In this document: piece by piece, positions 1 through 8,119 of the stretch
Position numbering within the stretch: position 1 is the first letter of the stretch
Layout: the number at the start of each line of letters is the position of its first letter
NCBI GenBank assembly: GCA_900547775.1
Contig: URHW01000002.1
Location: 1 to 64,000, forward strand
DNA length: 64,000 nucleotides
Source: an uncultured Mycoplasmatota bacterium
Lineage (GTDB): Bacteria > Bacillota_I > Bacilli_A > RF39 > UBA660
Direction: 5' to 3'
The notes under the pieces: model-generated
Database searches by the model: none
What the model was told of the DNA's origin: nothing
The model's input: only the letters and a program-made list of their open reading frames with translations
Translations under genes and position numbers: made by a program

Positions 1-2
1 AC

Positions 3-311
3 TTAAGCAAAATAAATTCAAAAGTAGGCTTAATAACAGCAGATGAACTAGCATTAGCTGGATATGCTGCTAGCCTTCCTTATTCTACTTCCTATTTACA
101 AGAAAATGCTACAGATACTTGGTGGTGGTCTTTGTCTGCCGGCGGCTTCGATGGCGGCATCGCTGGCGTTTGGGGCGTTATCGGTGTCGAGGGTAACTTC
201 GGCAATGGCAGCGTGGGCATCACTGGTGGGGTTCGTCCTTCGATTTCTCTTAAGCCCTCTACCAACGCAACTGGAGATGGAACAAGTGAAAACCCTTATG
301 TTGTAGATTAA
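3..311 (+). CDS. C-terminal end of a surface protein with a DGR-like variable region (cut by window edge)
   Basis: Only the last 102 codons are inside the window; the frame is open from base 3 to TAA at 309-311. The protein ends like the complete paralogue at 16174-17793: both share IxxGLIT-DELA-AGY, then ENA-DT-WWSLS, FDG, GVRPSISL and a terminal GTSE-PYVV. This order (aromatic WW, a variable stretch, then GVRPxxxL) matches the C-type-lectin/FGE-like ends of diversity-generating retroelement target proteins, such as those annotated DUF6273. The stretch between WWSLS and GVRP is GC-rich in an AT-rich genome. A different-frame ORF over the same bases is a shadow. Function of the whole protein is not determinable here; cell-surface ligand binding is an inference. 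Confidence 0.8.
   Translation, partial: LSKINSKVGLITADELALAGYAASLPYSTSYLQENATDTWWWSLSAGGFDGGIAGVWGVIGVEGNFGNGSVGITGGVRPSISLKPSTNATGDGTSENPYVVD
132..245 (+). other. Putative DGR variable region (VR1)
   Basis: From the TTG after the WW codons to GVRPS, about 18 of 30 codons end in C and nearly all end in C or T (runs of GGC, TTC, ATC, GTC). Neighbouring genes strongly prefer A/T at third positions. NNC/NNT codons with few adenines are what is expected if template AAC/AAT codons were randomised at adenines. No template repeat or reverse transcriptase is visible in the window, so the assignment rests on composition and on comparison with VR2 at 17626. Confidence 0.6.
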
Positions 312-330
312 TTTATTTAGTAGGAGTGTT

Positions 331-1554
331 ATGAATATTATTGATATAATAACTAAAAAGAAAAATAAGCAGGTATTAAGTTATGAAGAGTTAATGTATG
401 CTTTCAATGGATATTTAAATAATAAAATTGAAGATTATCAAATGAGTGCTTTGCTTATGGCGATAACTATTAATGGGATGACTTATGAGGAAACTTTGGA
501 TCTGACTGATATTTTTATTAAGAGTGGTGAGGTTTATACGTTTGATAAGCCAGTATGTGATAAGCATAGTACTGGTGGAATTGGTGATACTGTTACACTT
601 ATTATTGCTCCTATTGTAGCTGCTTTAAATGTGCCGATGGCTAAGATGAGTGGTAGAGGTTTAGGTATTACTGGTGGGACTATAGATAAGTTAGAAAGTA
701 TTCCTGGCTTTAATGTTAATTTAACTAAAGAGGAATTTTATAAAGGTGTTAAAGAGATTGGCTTAGCTATAAGCTCTCAAACTGAAAATTTAGTTCCGTT
801 AGATAAAGTTATATATTCTTTAAGAGATGTTACTGGTACTACGGAAAGTATTCCTCTTATTGCTTCATCTATTATGAGTAAAAAAATTGCTTCTGGAGCA
901 ACATATATTGTAATTGATATTAAGTGTGGTGAAGGGGCTTTAATTAAGAATGAAAAAGATGCTGAGGAGTTATCTTTGTATTTGACTAAGATAGGTGAAC
1001 ATTTTGACAGAAAGGTTAAGACTCTTATTACTGATATGGATGAACCTTTATCTAGTGCTGTTGGTAATGCTTTAGAGGTATTAGAGGCTAAAGAAGTGCT
1101 TGAAACTAACAAGCCATGTAAATTAAGAGACGTGTCTTTGGAAGTATCAGCTAATATTATAAGTATGGCCAAGAATATTAAGGTGAGTGAAGCTAAGATA
1201 TTGTGTGCTAAGGTTTTAGAAAATAAGACGGCTTATAAGATGTTTGAGAAGTGGATTAGTTATCAGCATGGTGATTTAAGTAGGGTTTGTGTAAGTGATA
1301 AGATTATTAAACTTAAGAGTAATAAAGATGGTGTTATAACTAAAATAAGTGCTTTAAAAGTAGGCAAACTTGCTGGATATCTTGGCGCTAGTCGTAAGAC
1401 TAAAGAAGATAATATTGATTATAGCGTTGGGGTCAAGTTGTTATGTGAGGCTGGAGATAGTGTTATAAAGGGACAGGATTTAGCTTTATTATATGTTAAT
1501 GATTTGAATGTTAAATTAAATGATGAAGATTTAAAAATATTTGAAATAAAATAG
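331..1554 (+). CDS. pdp: Pyrimidine-nucleoside phosphorylase
   Basis: Cleaves (deoxy)uridine and thymidine with phosphate to the free base and (deoxy)ribose-1-phosphate in cytoplasmic nucleoside salvage. Family hallmarks: the phosphate-binding KHSTGGIGDT near residues 76-86, the SGRGLGITGGTIDKLES signature near 107-123, a C-terminal domain with KVG-LAGYLGASRKTKEDNID, and overall 407 residues, slightly shorter than the usual ~430. The start ATG follows a weak TAGGAG-like site. It stands alone: the gene before it is the variable protein, and a probable terminator follows. Thymidine phosphorylase (deoA) is the closest alternative; the shorter Firmicutes form favours pdp. Confidence 0.93.
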   Translation: MNIIDIITKKKNKQVLSYEELMYAFNGYLNNKIEDYQMSALLMAITINGMTYEETLDLTDIFIKSGEVYTFDKPVCDKHSTGGIGDTVTLIIAPIVAALNVPMAKMSGRGLGITGGTIDKLESIPGFNVNLTKEEFYKGVKEIGLAISSQTENLVPLDKVIYSLRDVTGTTESIPLIASSIMSKKIASGATYIVIDIKCGEGALIKNEKDAEELSLYLTKIGEHFDRKVKTLITDMDEPLSSAVGNALEVLEAKEVLETNKPCKLRDVSLEVSANIISMAKNIKVSEAKILCAKVLENKTAYKMFEKWISYQHGDLSRVCVSDKIIKLKSNKDGVITKISALKVGKLAGYLGASRKTKEDNIDYSVGVKLLCEAGDSVIKGQDLALLYVNDLNVKLNDEDLKIFEIK

Positions 1555-1571
1555 ATAATCTTCTTTTTTTT
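1525..1571 (+). terminator. Probable intrinsic terminator of pdp
   Basis: GAAGATT (1525-1531, inside the end of the gene) can pair with AATCTTC (1557-1563), followed directly by a run of eight T. The loop is long (25 nt), so this is only moderately convincing. Confidence 0.45.
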
Positions 1572-1583
1572 GTGATAGACATG

Positions 1584-1592
1584 TGATATACT
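1584..1592 (+). promoter_or_regulatory. Extended -10 promoter of the Tad operon
   Basis: TGATATACT (TG-n-TATACT) sits 12 nt after the T-run of the preceding terminator and 27 nt before the first tad gene. There is no good -35 at the right distance, as is usual for extended -10 promoters. The same nonamer recurs at 6043 and 32023. Confidence 0.6.
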
Positions 1593-1618
1593 AATTGTAT
1601 ATGATAGGGGAGGCTAGT

Positions 1619-1930
1619 ATGAGTAAGAAAGGGCAAGCACTTATTGAGTTTATTTTGATTATGCCAGTTATGGTGTATCTTATATTAGTGTTTGTGGATT
1701 TTTCTTTGATACTAAGCACTAAGAATAAATTAGATAATAATGTTAGTAATTTAGTTATGGAGTATAAGGAAACGGGCTTATGCCCTAGTGAGGCTCTATG
1801 TGAATTTAGTGATAAATATGAAAAGATTACTGTTAAAGAAAAGTATGTTCCTAAGACGCCTGGTTTAAGTTTAATCCTTAAAGATCCTTATTATATTAAA
1901 AGTGAAAGAGTGGTTTTAAAAGATGAATAA
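1619..1930 (+). CDS. TadE-like pilus assembly protein
   Basis: First gene of a Tad (tight adherence/Flp) operon. The 103-residue product opens with the TadE signature KKGQALIEFILIMPV, in which a glycine precedes a hydrophobic stretch with glutamate five residues on. One membrane segment follows (about residues 10-30), then a short extracytoplasmic domain with two cysteines (CPSEALC). The start at 1619 is chosen over an upstream in-frame ATG at 1595 because GGGGAGG lies at the proper distance before it. It overlaps the next gene by 8 bases. Known TadE proteins are minor pseudopilins processed by a prepilin peptidase; no peptidase or major Flp pilin gene is in this window. Confidence 0.75.
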   Translation: MSKKGQALIEFILIMPVMVYLILVFVDFSLILSTKNKLDNNVSNLVMEYKETGLCPSEALCEFSDKYEKITVKEKYVPKTPGLSLILKDPYYIKSERVVLKDE

Positions 1931-2246
1931 GAAAGCTCAGGCGCTCGCACTTTTTATTACAGTAATTCCAGTTATATTTGTTGTAGTTATGTTTGTTTAT
2001 GAGTCTAGTGTATTTGTAAATAAAAAAAGTAATACTGAAAGTATTCTTGAAAGTACGATGATGGATGCAAAAAAATATAATTTAAGTGATGATGAGATAA
2101 TAGATTTGTTAAAAGAAAATGGAATTAGTGAAGATGATATAGAGATAGTTAATCATGATAAGGAAAAGATAATTACGATTAAGGTTAAGTATCCGGTAAT
2201 AAATAAAACATATGAAATAAAATCGAAGATAAAGGAGGCAGAATAA
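1923..2246 (+). CDS. TadE/TadG-like minor pseudopilin
   Basis: A 107-residue protein with the same architecture as its upstream neighbour: a short basic N-terminus (MNKKAQALALF), one hydrophobic segment at about residues 8-28, then an acidic extracytoplasmic part rich in D, E and K. The AQALALFITVIPV stretch resembles the TadG N-terminus. Overlap with the upstream gene (8 bases) and the following gene (TAATG, 1 base) indicates translational coupling. The protein is shorter than TadG of Proteobacteria and lacks a von Willebrand domain, so it is better described as a small pseudopilin. Exact role not determinable. Confidence 0.6.
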   Translation: MNKKAQALALFITVIPVIFVVVMFVYESSVFVNKKSNTESILESTMMDAKKYNLSDDEIIDLLKENGISEDDIEIVNHDKEKIITIKVKYPVINKTYEIKSKIKEAE

Positions 2247-2989
2247 TGGCAAAAGGAACAAGCATAGCAGTTTTTGGCGCTAAAGGTGGAACTGGTAAAA
2301 CTATTTTTACACTTAATTTGGCAGGAGCAATAGCAAAACTTGGTAAGACTTGTTTAATTGTTGATGCTGATCTTTATTCGGGACAAATAGATTGTGCTCT
2401 TAATAAAAAAACTAAAAAGGATATTTATAATTTTGCAGATGATTATAGTAATAATCGATATAAGGATTTTGAAGATTATGTTACTGTTTATAATAAAAAT
2501 ATTTCTTTTATTGGAGCACCTACTGATCCTAGAAGGGCTAATAAGATTGACCCAAAGTATTTGAGTATAATTTTAGATAAAGCAGTATTTAAGTATGATT
2601 TTGTTATATTTGATATGTCCCATATTTTAAATGAAGTAAATGTTAATATTTTAGATATGGTTGATAAGATTTTACTTATGACGACTAATGATCCGTTAGA
2701 TTTAAAGAATTTAAAGACGGTTCTAAGTTTATTTAAAGATAGTAATATAAATAAATATAAGGTTATTTTAAATGATTCAGTAGCAAATAATCGTGATTAT
2801 TTTTCTTTATATGATTTAAAGGTGATTATTGATAATAATATTGATTATATTATAAGTAATAAGTTTTATGTACCTAATATGGATGCTTATGTGTTTGATG
2901 GAAAGATATTTACGTTAGAGGAAAAAAAATATCCTGATGAAGATGTGTTTAATTTGATTATTAAGGATGCAGGTGGTAAGGATGAGTAA
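2246..2989 (+). CDS. tadZ: TadZ/CpaE-like ParA-family ATPase
   Basis: MinD/ParA-superfamily ATPase expected to place the Tad secretion machine in the cell. A deviant Walker A (KGGTGKT, residues 13-19) follows IAVFGA; LIVDADLYSG (about 37-46) is the A' box; FVIFDMSHILNEVN near residue 125 is the Walker B region. The N-terminal receiver-like domain found in many CpaE proteins is absent, giving 247 residues, the short TadZ form. RBS AAAGGAGG precedes the ATG, which overlaps the preceding stop. Its stop codon lies 8 bases inside tadA. Other ParA proteins are possible by motif, but the operon settles the assignment. Confidence 0.85.
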   Translation: MAKGTSIAVFGAKGGTGKTIFTLNLAGAIAKLGKTCLIVDADLYSGQIDCALNKKTKKDIYNFADDYSNNRYKDFEDYVTVYNKNISFIGAPTDPRRANKIDPKYLSIILDKAVFKYDFVIFDMSHILNEVNVNILDMVDKILLMTTNDPLDLKNLKTVLSLFKDSNINKYKVILNDSVANNRDYFSLYDLKVIIDNNIDYIISNKFYVPNMDAYVFDGKIFTLEEKKYPDEDVFNLIIKDAGGKDE

Positions 2990-4301
2990 GAGTTTAACTG
3001 AGAGTTTTGATTTTAAACCGATATATAATGCTGATGATAGTGTTGTTAGTGATTATGAAGTGTTTAAAGATAAGAAGTTACTTGATGAACTTAGAAAGAT
3101 AATTATTGAGGATTTGGTTGATAAAGAGATACCTGCTACTAAAGAGTTAAGTGAGTTTGTTAATGAAGAGATTGATAAATGTTTAGAGGGATATGATTTA
3201 ACTAATTTAGAAAGAAATCATGTATTTAATTTAATAGAATCAGAAATAAATGGTTATGGGCCAATTACGGAGCTTTTAAATGATCCTAATGTTACGGAGA
3301 TTATGGTTAATGGACCTAGTGAGGTCTATGTTGAGATTGATGGTAAACTGGTTAAGGATACTAGTGTTTCATTTATTAATGATAGTCATATAGAGCGTAC
3401 TATTCAAAGACTTATTCAGCCTCTAGGAAGAACTATAGATAGTTCTAATCCTATGGTAGATTCTAGACTTAAAGATGGTTCAAGAATTAATGCGGTATTA
3501 CCTCCACTAAGTGTTAATGGCCCTGTTATTACAATTCGTAAGTTTAAACATAATATGACTACAGTAGATGACCTACTTAGAGTTGGAACGATGACTACGG
3601 ATATGGCTAAGTTTTTAGAAGCTTGTGTTAAAGGGAAACTTAATATTATAGTTTGTGGTGGAACAGGTTCTGGTAAAACAACTCTTTTAAATATTATTAG
3701 TGGTTTTATTGGGAATGATGAACGTATTATAACGATAGAAGATGCTGCTGAGTTAAAACTAGAGCAGGAACATGTTATATCGCTAGAGACAAGAACTGCT
3801 AATTATAATAAGGGAAGCGTTATTACAGTAAGAGATTTAGTTATTAATGCTCTTCGTATGAGACCTGATAGAATAATTGTTGGAGAGTGCCGTGGCAAAG
3901 AAGCGTTTGATATGTTACAAGCAATGAATACGGGTCATGATGGATCACTTACGACACTACATGCTAATAGTCCGGAAGATGCTTTAAATAGGTTAGAGAC
4001 TTTAGTTCTTATGAGTGGTATTGATATTCCAATTAAAGCAGTTAGAGAGTATATTGAGAATGCAATTAATATTGTTGTTAATATTCAAAGAATGCATGAT
4101 GGAAAGAGAAAGATCACTTCTATATGTGAAGTAGATGGTTTTGAGAAAGATATGATTAAACTTACACCAATATTTGAGTTTGTTCAAAAAGGGCTTACTG
4201 ATACGGGTGAAGAAAGAGGAGAGTTTACTTGTAAAACTGCTAAACCAGTGGTTGCTAAACTACTTAAATCAAGGGGTATTGAATTAGATATGCTTAAATA
4301 G
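2982..4301 (+). CDS. tadA: TadA/CpaF secretion ATPase
   Basis: Hexameric GspE/VirB11-family ATPase that powers pilus assembly at the inner face of the membrane. Visible motifs: [22 protein letters not shown] (start of the core), Walker [10 protein letters not shown] near residues 226-234, Asp box [11 protein letters not shown], Walker [13 protein letters not shown], His box [13 protein letters not shown]. Length of 439 residues is normal. The ATG at 2982 is preferred to one at 2967 because AGGTGG precedes it at suitable spacing. It overlaps tadZ by 8 bases, and tadB follows after 14 bases with an AAAGGAG site. Confidence 0.93.
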   Translation: MSKSLTESFDFKPIYNADDSVVSDYEVFKDKKLLDELRKIIIEDLVDKEIPATKELSEFVNEEIDKCLEGYDLTNLERNHVFNLIESEINGYGPITELLNDPNVTEIMVNGPSEVYVEIDGKLVKDTSVSFINDSHIERTIQRLIQPLGRTIDSSNPMVDSRLKDGSRINAVLPPLSVNGPVITIRKFKHNMTTVDDLLRVGTMTTDMAKFLEACVKGKLNIIVCGGTGSGKTTLLNIISGFIGNDERIITIEDAAELKLEQEHVISLETRTANYNKGSVITVRDLVINALRMRPDRIIVGECRGKEAFDMLQAMNTGHDGSLTTLHANSPEDALNRLETLVLMSGIDIPIKAVREYIENAINIVVNIQRMHDGKRKITSICEVDGFEKDMIKLTPIFEFVQKGLTDTGEERGEFTCKTAKPVVAKLLKSRGIELDMLK

Positions 4302-4315
4302 AAAGGAGTACTTAT

Positions 4316-5314
4316 ATGGATAAAATGTTAGAACTTGCTATTGTTATTGGTGTTATAATTTTACTGCTTGTTATTGTTATTTATGAGTTTTTGAAGATTA
4401 GAAAAACAATTAAAATAGCTAATAGAATAGATAAGTTTACACTTAAAGTTCCTGGTAAGAATGAACCAACTATAGGTGATGACTTAAATAGAAATGTTAA
4501 TTCTTTAATTAGTAAGATAAGTAATATTTTATCTAAGAGTACATACTTTACTAAGAAAGCAAATAAGTATGATAGATATAGTGCAATAAAGAAGAATCCT
4601 AATTATAAGTATGATGTTTATAGTATTAAAATTTTAATTAGTATACTTGTTTTTATGGTATATACTGTAACATCTGTATTAAATAAAAATTTTGAGTTTC
4701 CAATTGGATTAATCTTTTTAGTGCTTGGCTATTTTGCAACTGATATTTATTTAGAAATCTTAAATCAAATTAGAATAAAAAATATTGAGGGTGATTTACT
4801 TAAAGCAATTATTATTATGAACAATGCTTTTAAATCTGGTTTAAATATTTCTAATGCTCTTGACGTTGTTATTACAGATTTAGATGGACCGGTTAGAGAT
4901 GAGTTTATGCTTATAAAAAAAGATTTATCTAGTGGGATAGATACTTCTGAAGCATTTAATCGGTTTTATAAAAGGGTTAAGTTAGATGACGCTCAGTATA
5001 TATCTAGTAGTTTAAGTATTTTAAATGTTACTGGTGGTAATATTACGTTTATTTTTTCAAATATAGAAGAGGCTTTAACAAATAAAAAGAAACTTAAGGA
5101 TGAGCTTAAGGCGATGACAGCGTCAAGTATGCTGGTTTATAGAGTTCTTACTTTCATGCCATTTATATTAATATTTATTATTTTAATGCTTAATAAAGAT
5201 TATTTTAATCCATTATTTAATAATATTTTAGGAATATTTGCAATTATTTTAGCACTAATTCTTTATACAATTTATATCCTTGTTATTAGAAAGATTCTTA
5301 AGGTGGAAGTATGA
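4316..5314 (+). CDS. tadB: TadB-like inner-membrane platform protein
   Basis: Polytopic protein of the type II secretion F (GspF) superfamily, one half of the TadB/TadC platform on which TadA acts. An N-terminal membrane helix (about residues 6-26), a pair of helices near 95-145 (ILISILVFMVYTV; IGLIFLVLGYFATDIYL), a cytoplasmic helical domain with NAFKSGLNISNALDVV (the GspF core), and two C-terminal helices are visible. The stop codon overlaps the tadC start by 4 bases (ATGA). Length of 332 is typical. Confidence 0.85.
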   Translation: MDKMLELAIVIGVIILLLVIVIYEFLKIRKTIKIANRIDKFTLKVPGKNEPTIGDDLNRNVNSLISKISNILSKSTYFTKKANKYDRYSAIKKNPNYKYDVYSIKILISILVFMVYTVTSVLNKNFEFPIGLIFLVLGYFATDIYLEILNQIRIKNIEGDLLKAIIIMNNAFKSGLNISNALDVVITDLDGPVRDEFMLIKKDLSSGIDTSEAFNRFYKRVKLDDAQYISSSLSILNVTGGNITFIFSNIEEALTNKKKLKDELKAMTASSMLVYRVLTFMPFILIFIILMLNKDYFNPLFNNILGIFAIILALILYTIYILVIRKILKVEV

Positions 5315-6012
5315 AAAATATAGCATTAAAGTTATTTAGTAATAAAACAATAGAGAGATTTAAAAAGAAAAATATGGCACTTGGCGTTAATAATAAGACT
5401 ACTTATGTAAGTGATTTATCTTTATATTTTTTAGTAATTGTTATAGCATTAGTTGTTAGTATAGTGTTTTGTTATCATAAATTTTACCTTATTTTGATAC
5501 TACCTATAGCAGCGGCTTTATTATTTGAGTTTATGTATTATGATGTTAGACTTGCTAAGAGAAAAGAACTTTTAAATAAGGAAGCATTGTTTTTCTTTCA
5601 GATTTTAAGTTTGACTTTAGAGTCAGGTAATAATTTAAAAGGTGCCATTGAACTTACAACATCTAGTATTTCTAATGAGTTATCGCTTGAATTTAAGAAA
5701 GCTTTAAGTGATATAAGAATGGGTAGTACGATGAATGAGGCACTATTAGATTTAGAAAAAAGAATACCTAGTGAAGTAATTAGTAATATTATATTGAATT
5801 TAACAGAGTCTAGTGTTTATGGAAGTGATATGATTATGAGTCTTAATACACAGATAGATTATTTAAATAATAAACTTGTATTAAGTGTTCGTGAACAGAT
5901 TAATAAGATGCCAATTAAGATAAGTGTAGTAAGTGTTCTTTTGTTCATACCAATAATTTTACTTATTATATTATCACCACTTATAATAGAGTTAATTGGA
6001 TTGTCAAATTAA
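5311..6012 (+). CDS. tadC: TadC-like inner-membrane platform protein
   Basis: Second GspF-type platform subunit (233 residues). Membrane helices lie near residues 37-53 and 57-72, followed by the cytoplasmic core LSLTLESGNNLKGAIEL (parallel to the corresponding stretch of TadB) and a C-terminal helix (LFIPIILLIILSPLIIELI). It ends the tad operon: a strong terminator begins at its stop codon. Shorter than proteobacterial TadC (about 300), as is common in Firmicutes. Confidence 0.82.
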   Translation: MKNIALKLFSNKTIERFKKKNMALGVNNKTTYVSDLSLYFLVIVIALVVSIVFCYHKFYLILILPIAAALLFEFMYYDVRLAKRKELLNKEALFFFQILSLTLESGNNLKGAIELTTSSISNELSLEFKKALSDIRMGSTMNEALLDLEKRIPSEVISNIILNLTESSVYGSDMIMSLNTQIDYLNNKLVLSVREQINKMPIKISVVSVLLFIPIILLIILSPLIIELIGLSN

Positions 6013-6040
6013 AACATATATTTTGCGTATATGTTTTTTT
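6011..6040 (+). terminator. Intrinsic terminator of the tad operon
   Basis: AACATATA (6013-6020) and TATATGTT (6028-6035) form a perfect 8-bp stem with a 7-nt loop, running into a T tract to 6040. Confidence 0.85.
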
Positions 6041-6042
6041 CA

Positions 6043-6051
6043 TGATATACT
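6043..6051 (+). promoter_or_regulatory. Extended -10 promoter of ftsW
   Basis: TGATATACT starts 3 nt after the terminator T tract and lies 26 nt upstream of the ftsW start, so terminator and next promoter are abutted. Confidence 0.55.
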
Positions 6052-6076
6052 TTAATATAGATTGTAGGTGATTATA

Positions 6077-7225
6077 ATGAAGAGTAACTTTAAAAAAATG
6101 GATAAATTATTGCTTGTTTTAATGCTAATTTTTACTATTTTTGGTTTAGTTATGATTTTTAGTGCTTCATCTATAACAGCAGTACTTTATAATGGTACGT
6201 ATGAATCTTATTATTTTAATAAACAACTTATTGTTGTTATTGTATCTTGGATTATTGGTTTTGCGTTAGTTCTTAAGTTAAAGACTAAAAGTTATGATTT
6301 TTTAGCACCAGTTGGTATGATTGGCGTTTTGCTTTCACTTATTTTGGTAATGAGTTATGGTACGATTACTAATGGTTCTAAAAGTTGGTTCGATTTAGGA
6401 TTTGTTAGTGTGCAACCTTCTGAGTTCTTAAAACCGATTATGATTGTTTATTTAGCAGTATATTTTGATAAGCTTTTAAAGAGAAAAGATTATAATATTT
6501 TTTTAGTTTTTGTTCCTTTCATTTTTATTGGAATATGTTTTGGACTTATTGCGTTACAACCGGATTTGGGAACGGCTTTAATAGTTGCAGGGATTGCCGG
6601 AATTATATTTATGTATTTACCAGTAAATACGAAAGAGATGAGAAAAATTAAAATTGGATGTGCTGGGGTTGCTGTTTTAGGTTTGATTTTAATTTTTACT
6701 TATTCATTAAACGGAGAGCAAACTAGTCGTTTAAATTTTAAAGCACCATGCACTAGATATACAGAAAAAACTGGTTATCAGGTTTGTAATGGAATGATTG
6801 CCATATCTAATGGCGGCTTGTTTGGTGTTGGTCTTGGCAATTCAACTCAGAAGTATCTATATTTACCAGAGGCTCATACAGATTTTATTTTTCCAATAGT
6901 TTGTGAAGAACTTGGAGCAGTTACTGGAGCAATTGTCATTATTTTATATTTGGTTCTTTTAATTAGACTTCTTCAGATTGCAAGAAAAGCGGGAACTGTT
7001 AAAGGTTATATAATTGCACTTGGAACATTTGCTTATATACTATTACATTTACTTGTTAATTTTATGGGTATTTTAGCACTTATCCCATTAACTGGAGTTC
7101 CAGTTCCATTCTTATCTTATGGTGGGTCATACTATCTATGTTTAATTATGATGTTATTTGTTTGTGAGAGAGTTGTTATTGAATCTAAAAGCGAAGCAAC
7201 TAAGAAAATTATAAATAGCATTTAA
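6077..7225 (+). CDS. ftsW: FtsW/RodA/SpoVE-type peptidoglycan glycosyltransferase
   Basis: SEDS-family polytopic membrane enzyme that polymerises lipid II, normally at the division septum with a cognate class B PBP. About ten hydrophobic segments; SEDS motifs include GSKSWFDLGFVSVQPSEFLKP, QPDLGTALIV, the EAHTDFIFPIVCEELG stretch and GVPVPFLSYGGS. The AHTDFIF form favours FtsW/SpoVE over RodA. The ATG at 6077 is chosen because AGGTG lies 7 nt before it; a GTG at 6068 is part of that RBS. Presence shows that the host has a peptidoglycan wall. The 3' end overlaps the convergent ylbJ gene by 17 bases. Confidence 0.88.
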   Translation: MKSNFKKMDKLLLVLMLIFTIFGLVMIFSASSITAVLYNGTYESYYFNKQLIVVIVSWIIGFALVLKLKTKSYDFLAPVGMIGVLLSLILVMSYGTITNGSKSWFDLGFVSVQPSEFLKPIMIVYLAVYFDKLLKRKDYNIFLVFVPFIFIGICFGLIALQPDLGTALIVAGIAGIIFMYLPVNTKEMRKIKIGCAGVAVLGLILIFTYSLNGEQTSRLNFKAPCTRYTEKTGYQVCNGMIAISNGGLFGVGLGNSTQKYLYLPEAHTDFIFPIVCEELGAVTGAIVIILYLVLLIRLLQIARKAGTVKGYIIALGTFAYILLHLLVNFMGILALIPLTGVPVPFLSYGGSYYLCLIMMLFVCERVVIESKSEATKKIINSI

Positions 7226-8075
7226 TATAAATAAAAGTAAGTATTAAGAAAAGAAATAAATGAATTATTCTTGATTTATAATAAAGGGTATAATCTAGTT
7301 TATACTCTTTTAATATACCTTTAATTTGATAGATGATTGATAAGCCACCAAAACTAAGCATTATAGCACACATAAATAAGGCATTTATTTCGTCAGTATT
7401 TATTTTGCTTATTCCATTGGTTATTTCGAATATACCAGTAAATAGTGGATGATTTATTTTGAAAATAGAGGTTAAGGCACTAAATGTTACAATTGAACCT
7501 AAGATACTTAATAAGGTATTTATCGCGTTACTCATACTATTTGTTAAAGAAAATGATATTTGTTTTTTAGAGCTTTCACTATAATTACACTTGATATGGC
7601 GATTTATTAAGCCAATAAGAAAGTTACAAAATAAATTACCAATTATTAAAAATAGTTTATTTTTAAATGTTAGAAATGTGGTAATCGTAATGATTAAGTT
7701 TGGATTATAAAGCTGAGCCATAGATAGTATTTTAATAGCACTAATATTATCAATTATTTGGTTGTCTAATAAATCTTTAATATATTTAGCATTACTAGGA
7801 CAACCGGTAAAGAAAGCCATGAATAGGACATATGCTGATTCTTTGGGAATATTAAAAATTATTTTAAAAAATTTACCGATACTTTCACTTATTAGTTTAA
7901 TAATATTTGTTGATAGAGCAAAATCACTAAGAATTAGTAAGGGAAATATTGATGGAAATAAACAGGTTTTCCATAGGTCTATTCCGTAAATGATTCCGTT
8001 AATTAGATCTGGTCTTTTGATTAGACATAAGCAAAGTAATAGTAAAAATAAGATGTTTTTTAAAATATTTTTCAT
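7209..8075 (-). CDS. ylbJ: YlbJ-like membrane protein (Gate/nucleoside-recognition family)
   Basis: Hydrophobic 288-residue protein with about eight membrane segments. The N-terminal LWKTCLFPSIFPLLILSDF and the FFTGCPSNAKYIKDLL block are the recognisable YlbJ features. In Bacillus subtilis YlbJ belongs to sporulation genes; here nothing else in the window requires sporulation, so the role is unknown. It is divergent from ylbL (44 bp between starts), the same pairing as the ylbJ-ylbL cluster of Bacilli, which supports the call. RBS AGGTGA precedes the ATG. It is the only minus-strand gene among the first 43 kb. Confidence 0.72.
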   Translation of the reverse strand: MKNILKNILFLLLLCLCLIKRPDLINGIIYGIDLWKTCLFPSIFPLLILSDFALSTNIIKLISESIGKFFKIIFNIPKESAYVLFMAFFTGCPSNAKYIKDLLDNQIIDNISAIKILSMAQLYNPNLIITITTFLTFKNKLFLIIGNLFCNFLIGLINRHIKCNYSESSKKQISFSLTNSMSNAINTLLSILGSIVTFSALTSIFKINHPLFTGIFEITNGISKINTDEINALFMCAIMLSFGGLSIIYQIKGILKEYKLDYTLYYKSRIIHLFLFLILTFIYIKCYL

Positions 8076-8094
8076 AAAATCACCTAGAGTCTGC

Positions 8095-8100
8095 TATAAT
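8095..8100 (+). promoter_or_regulatory. -10 element upstream of ylbL
   Basis: TATAAT in the 44-bp gap between divergent ylbJ and ylbL, 20 nt before the ylbL start; no clear -35 was identified. Confidence 0.4.
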
Positions 8101-8119
8101 TTAGTAAAGAGGAATTATT

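Noticed and set aside
64..306. 80-residue ORF at the window start
   Set aside because: It is a different frame of the GC-rich variable region; the true frame runs from base 3 to 311 and matches the paralogue's end.
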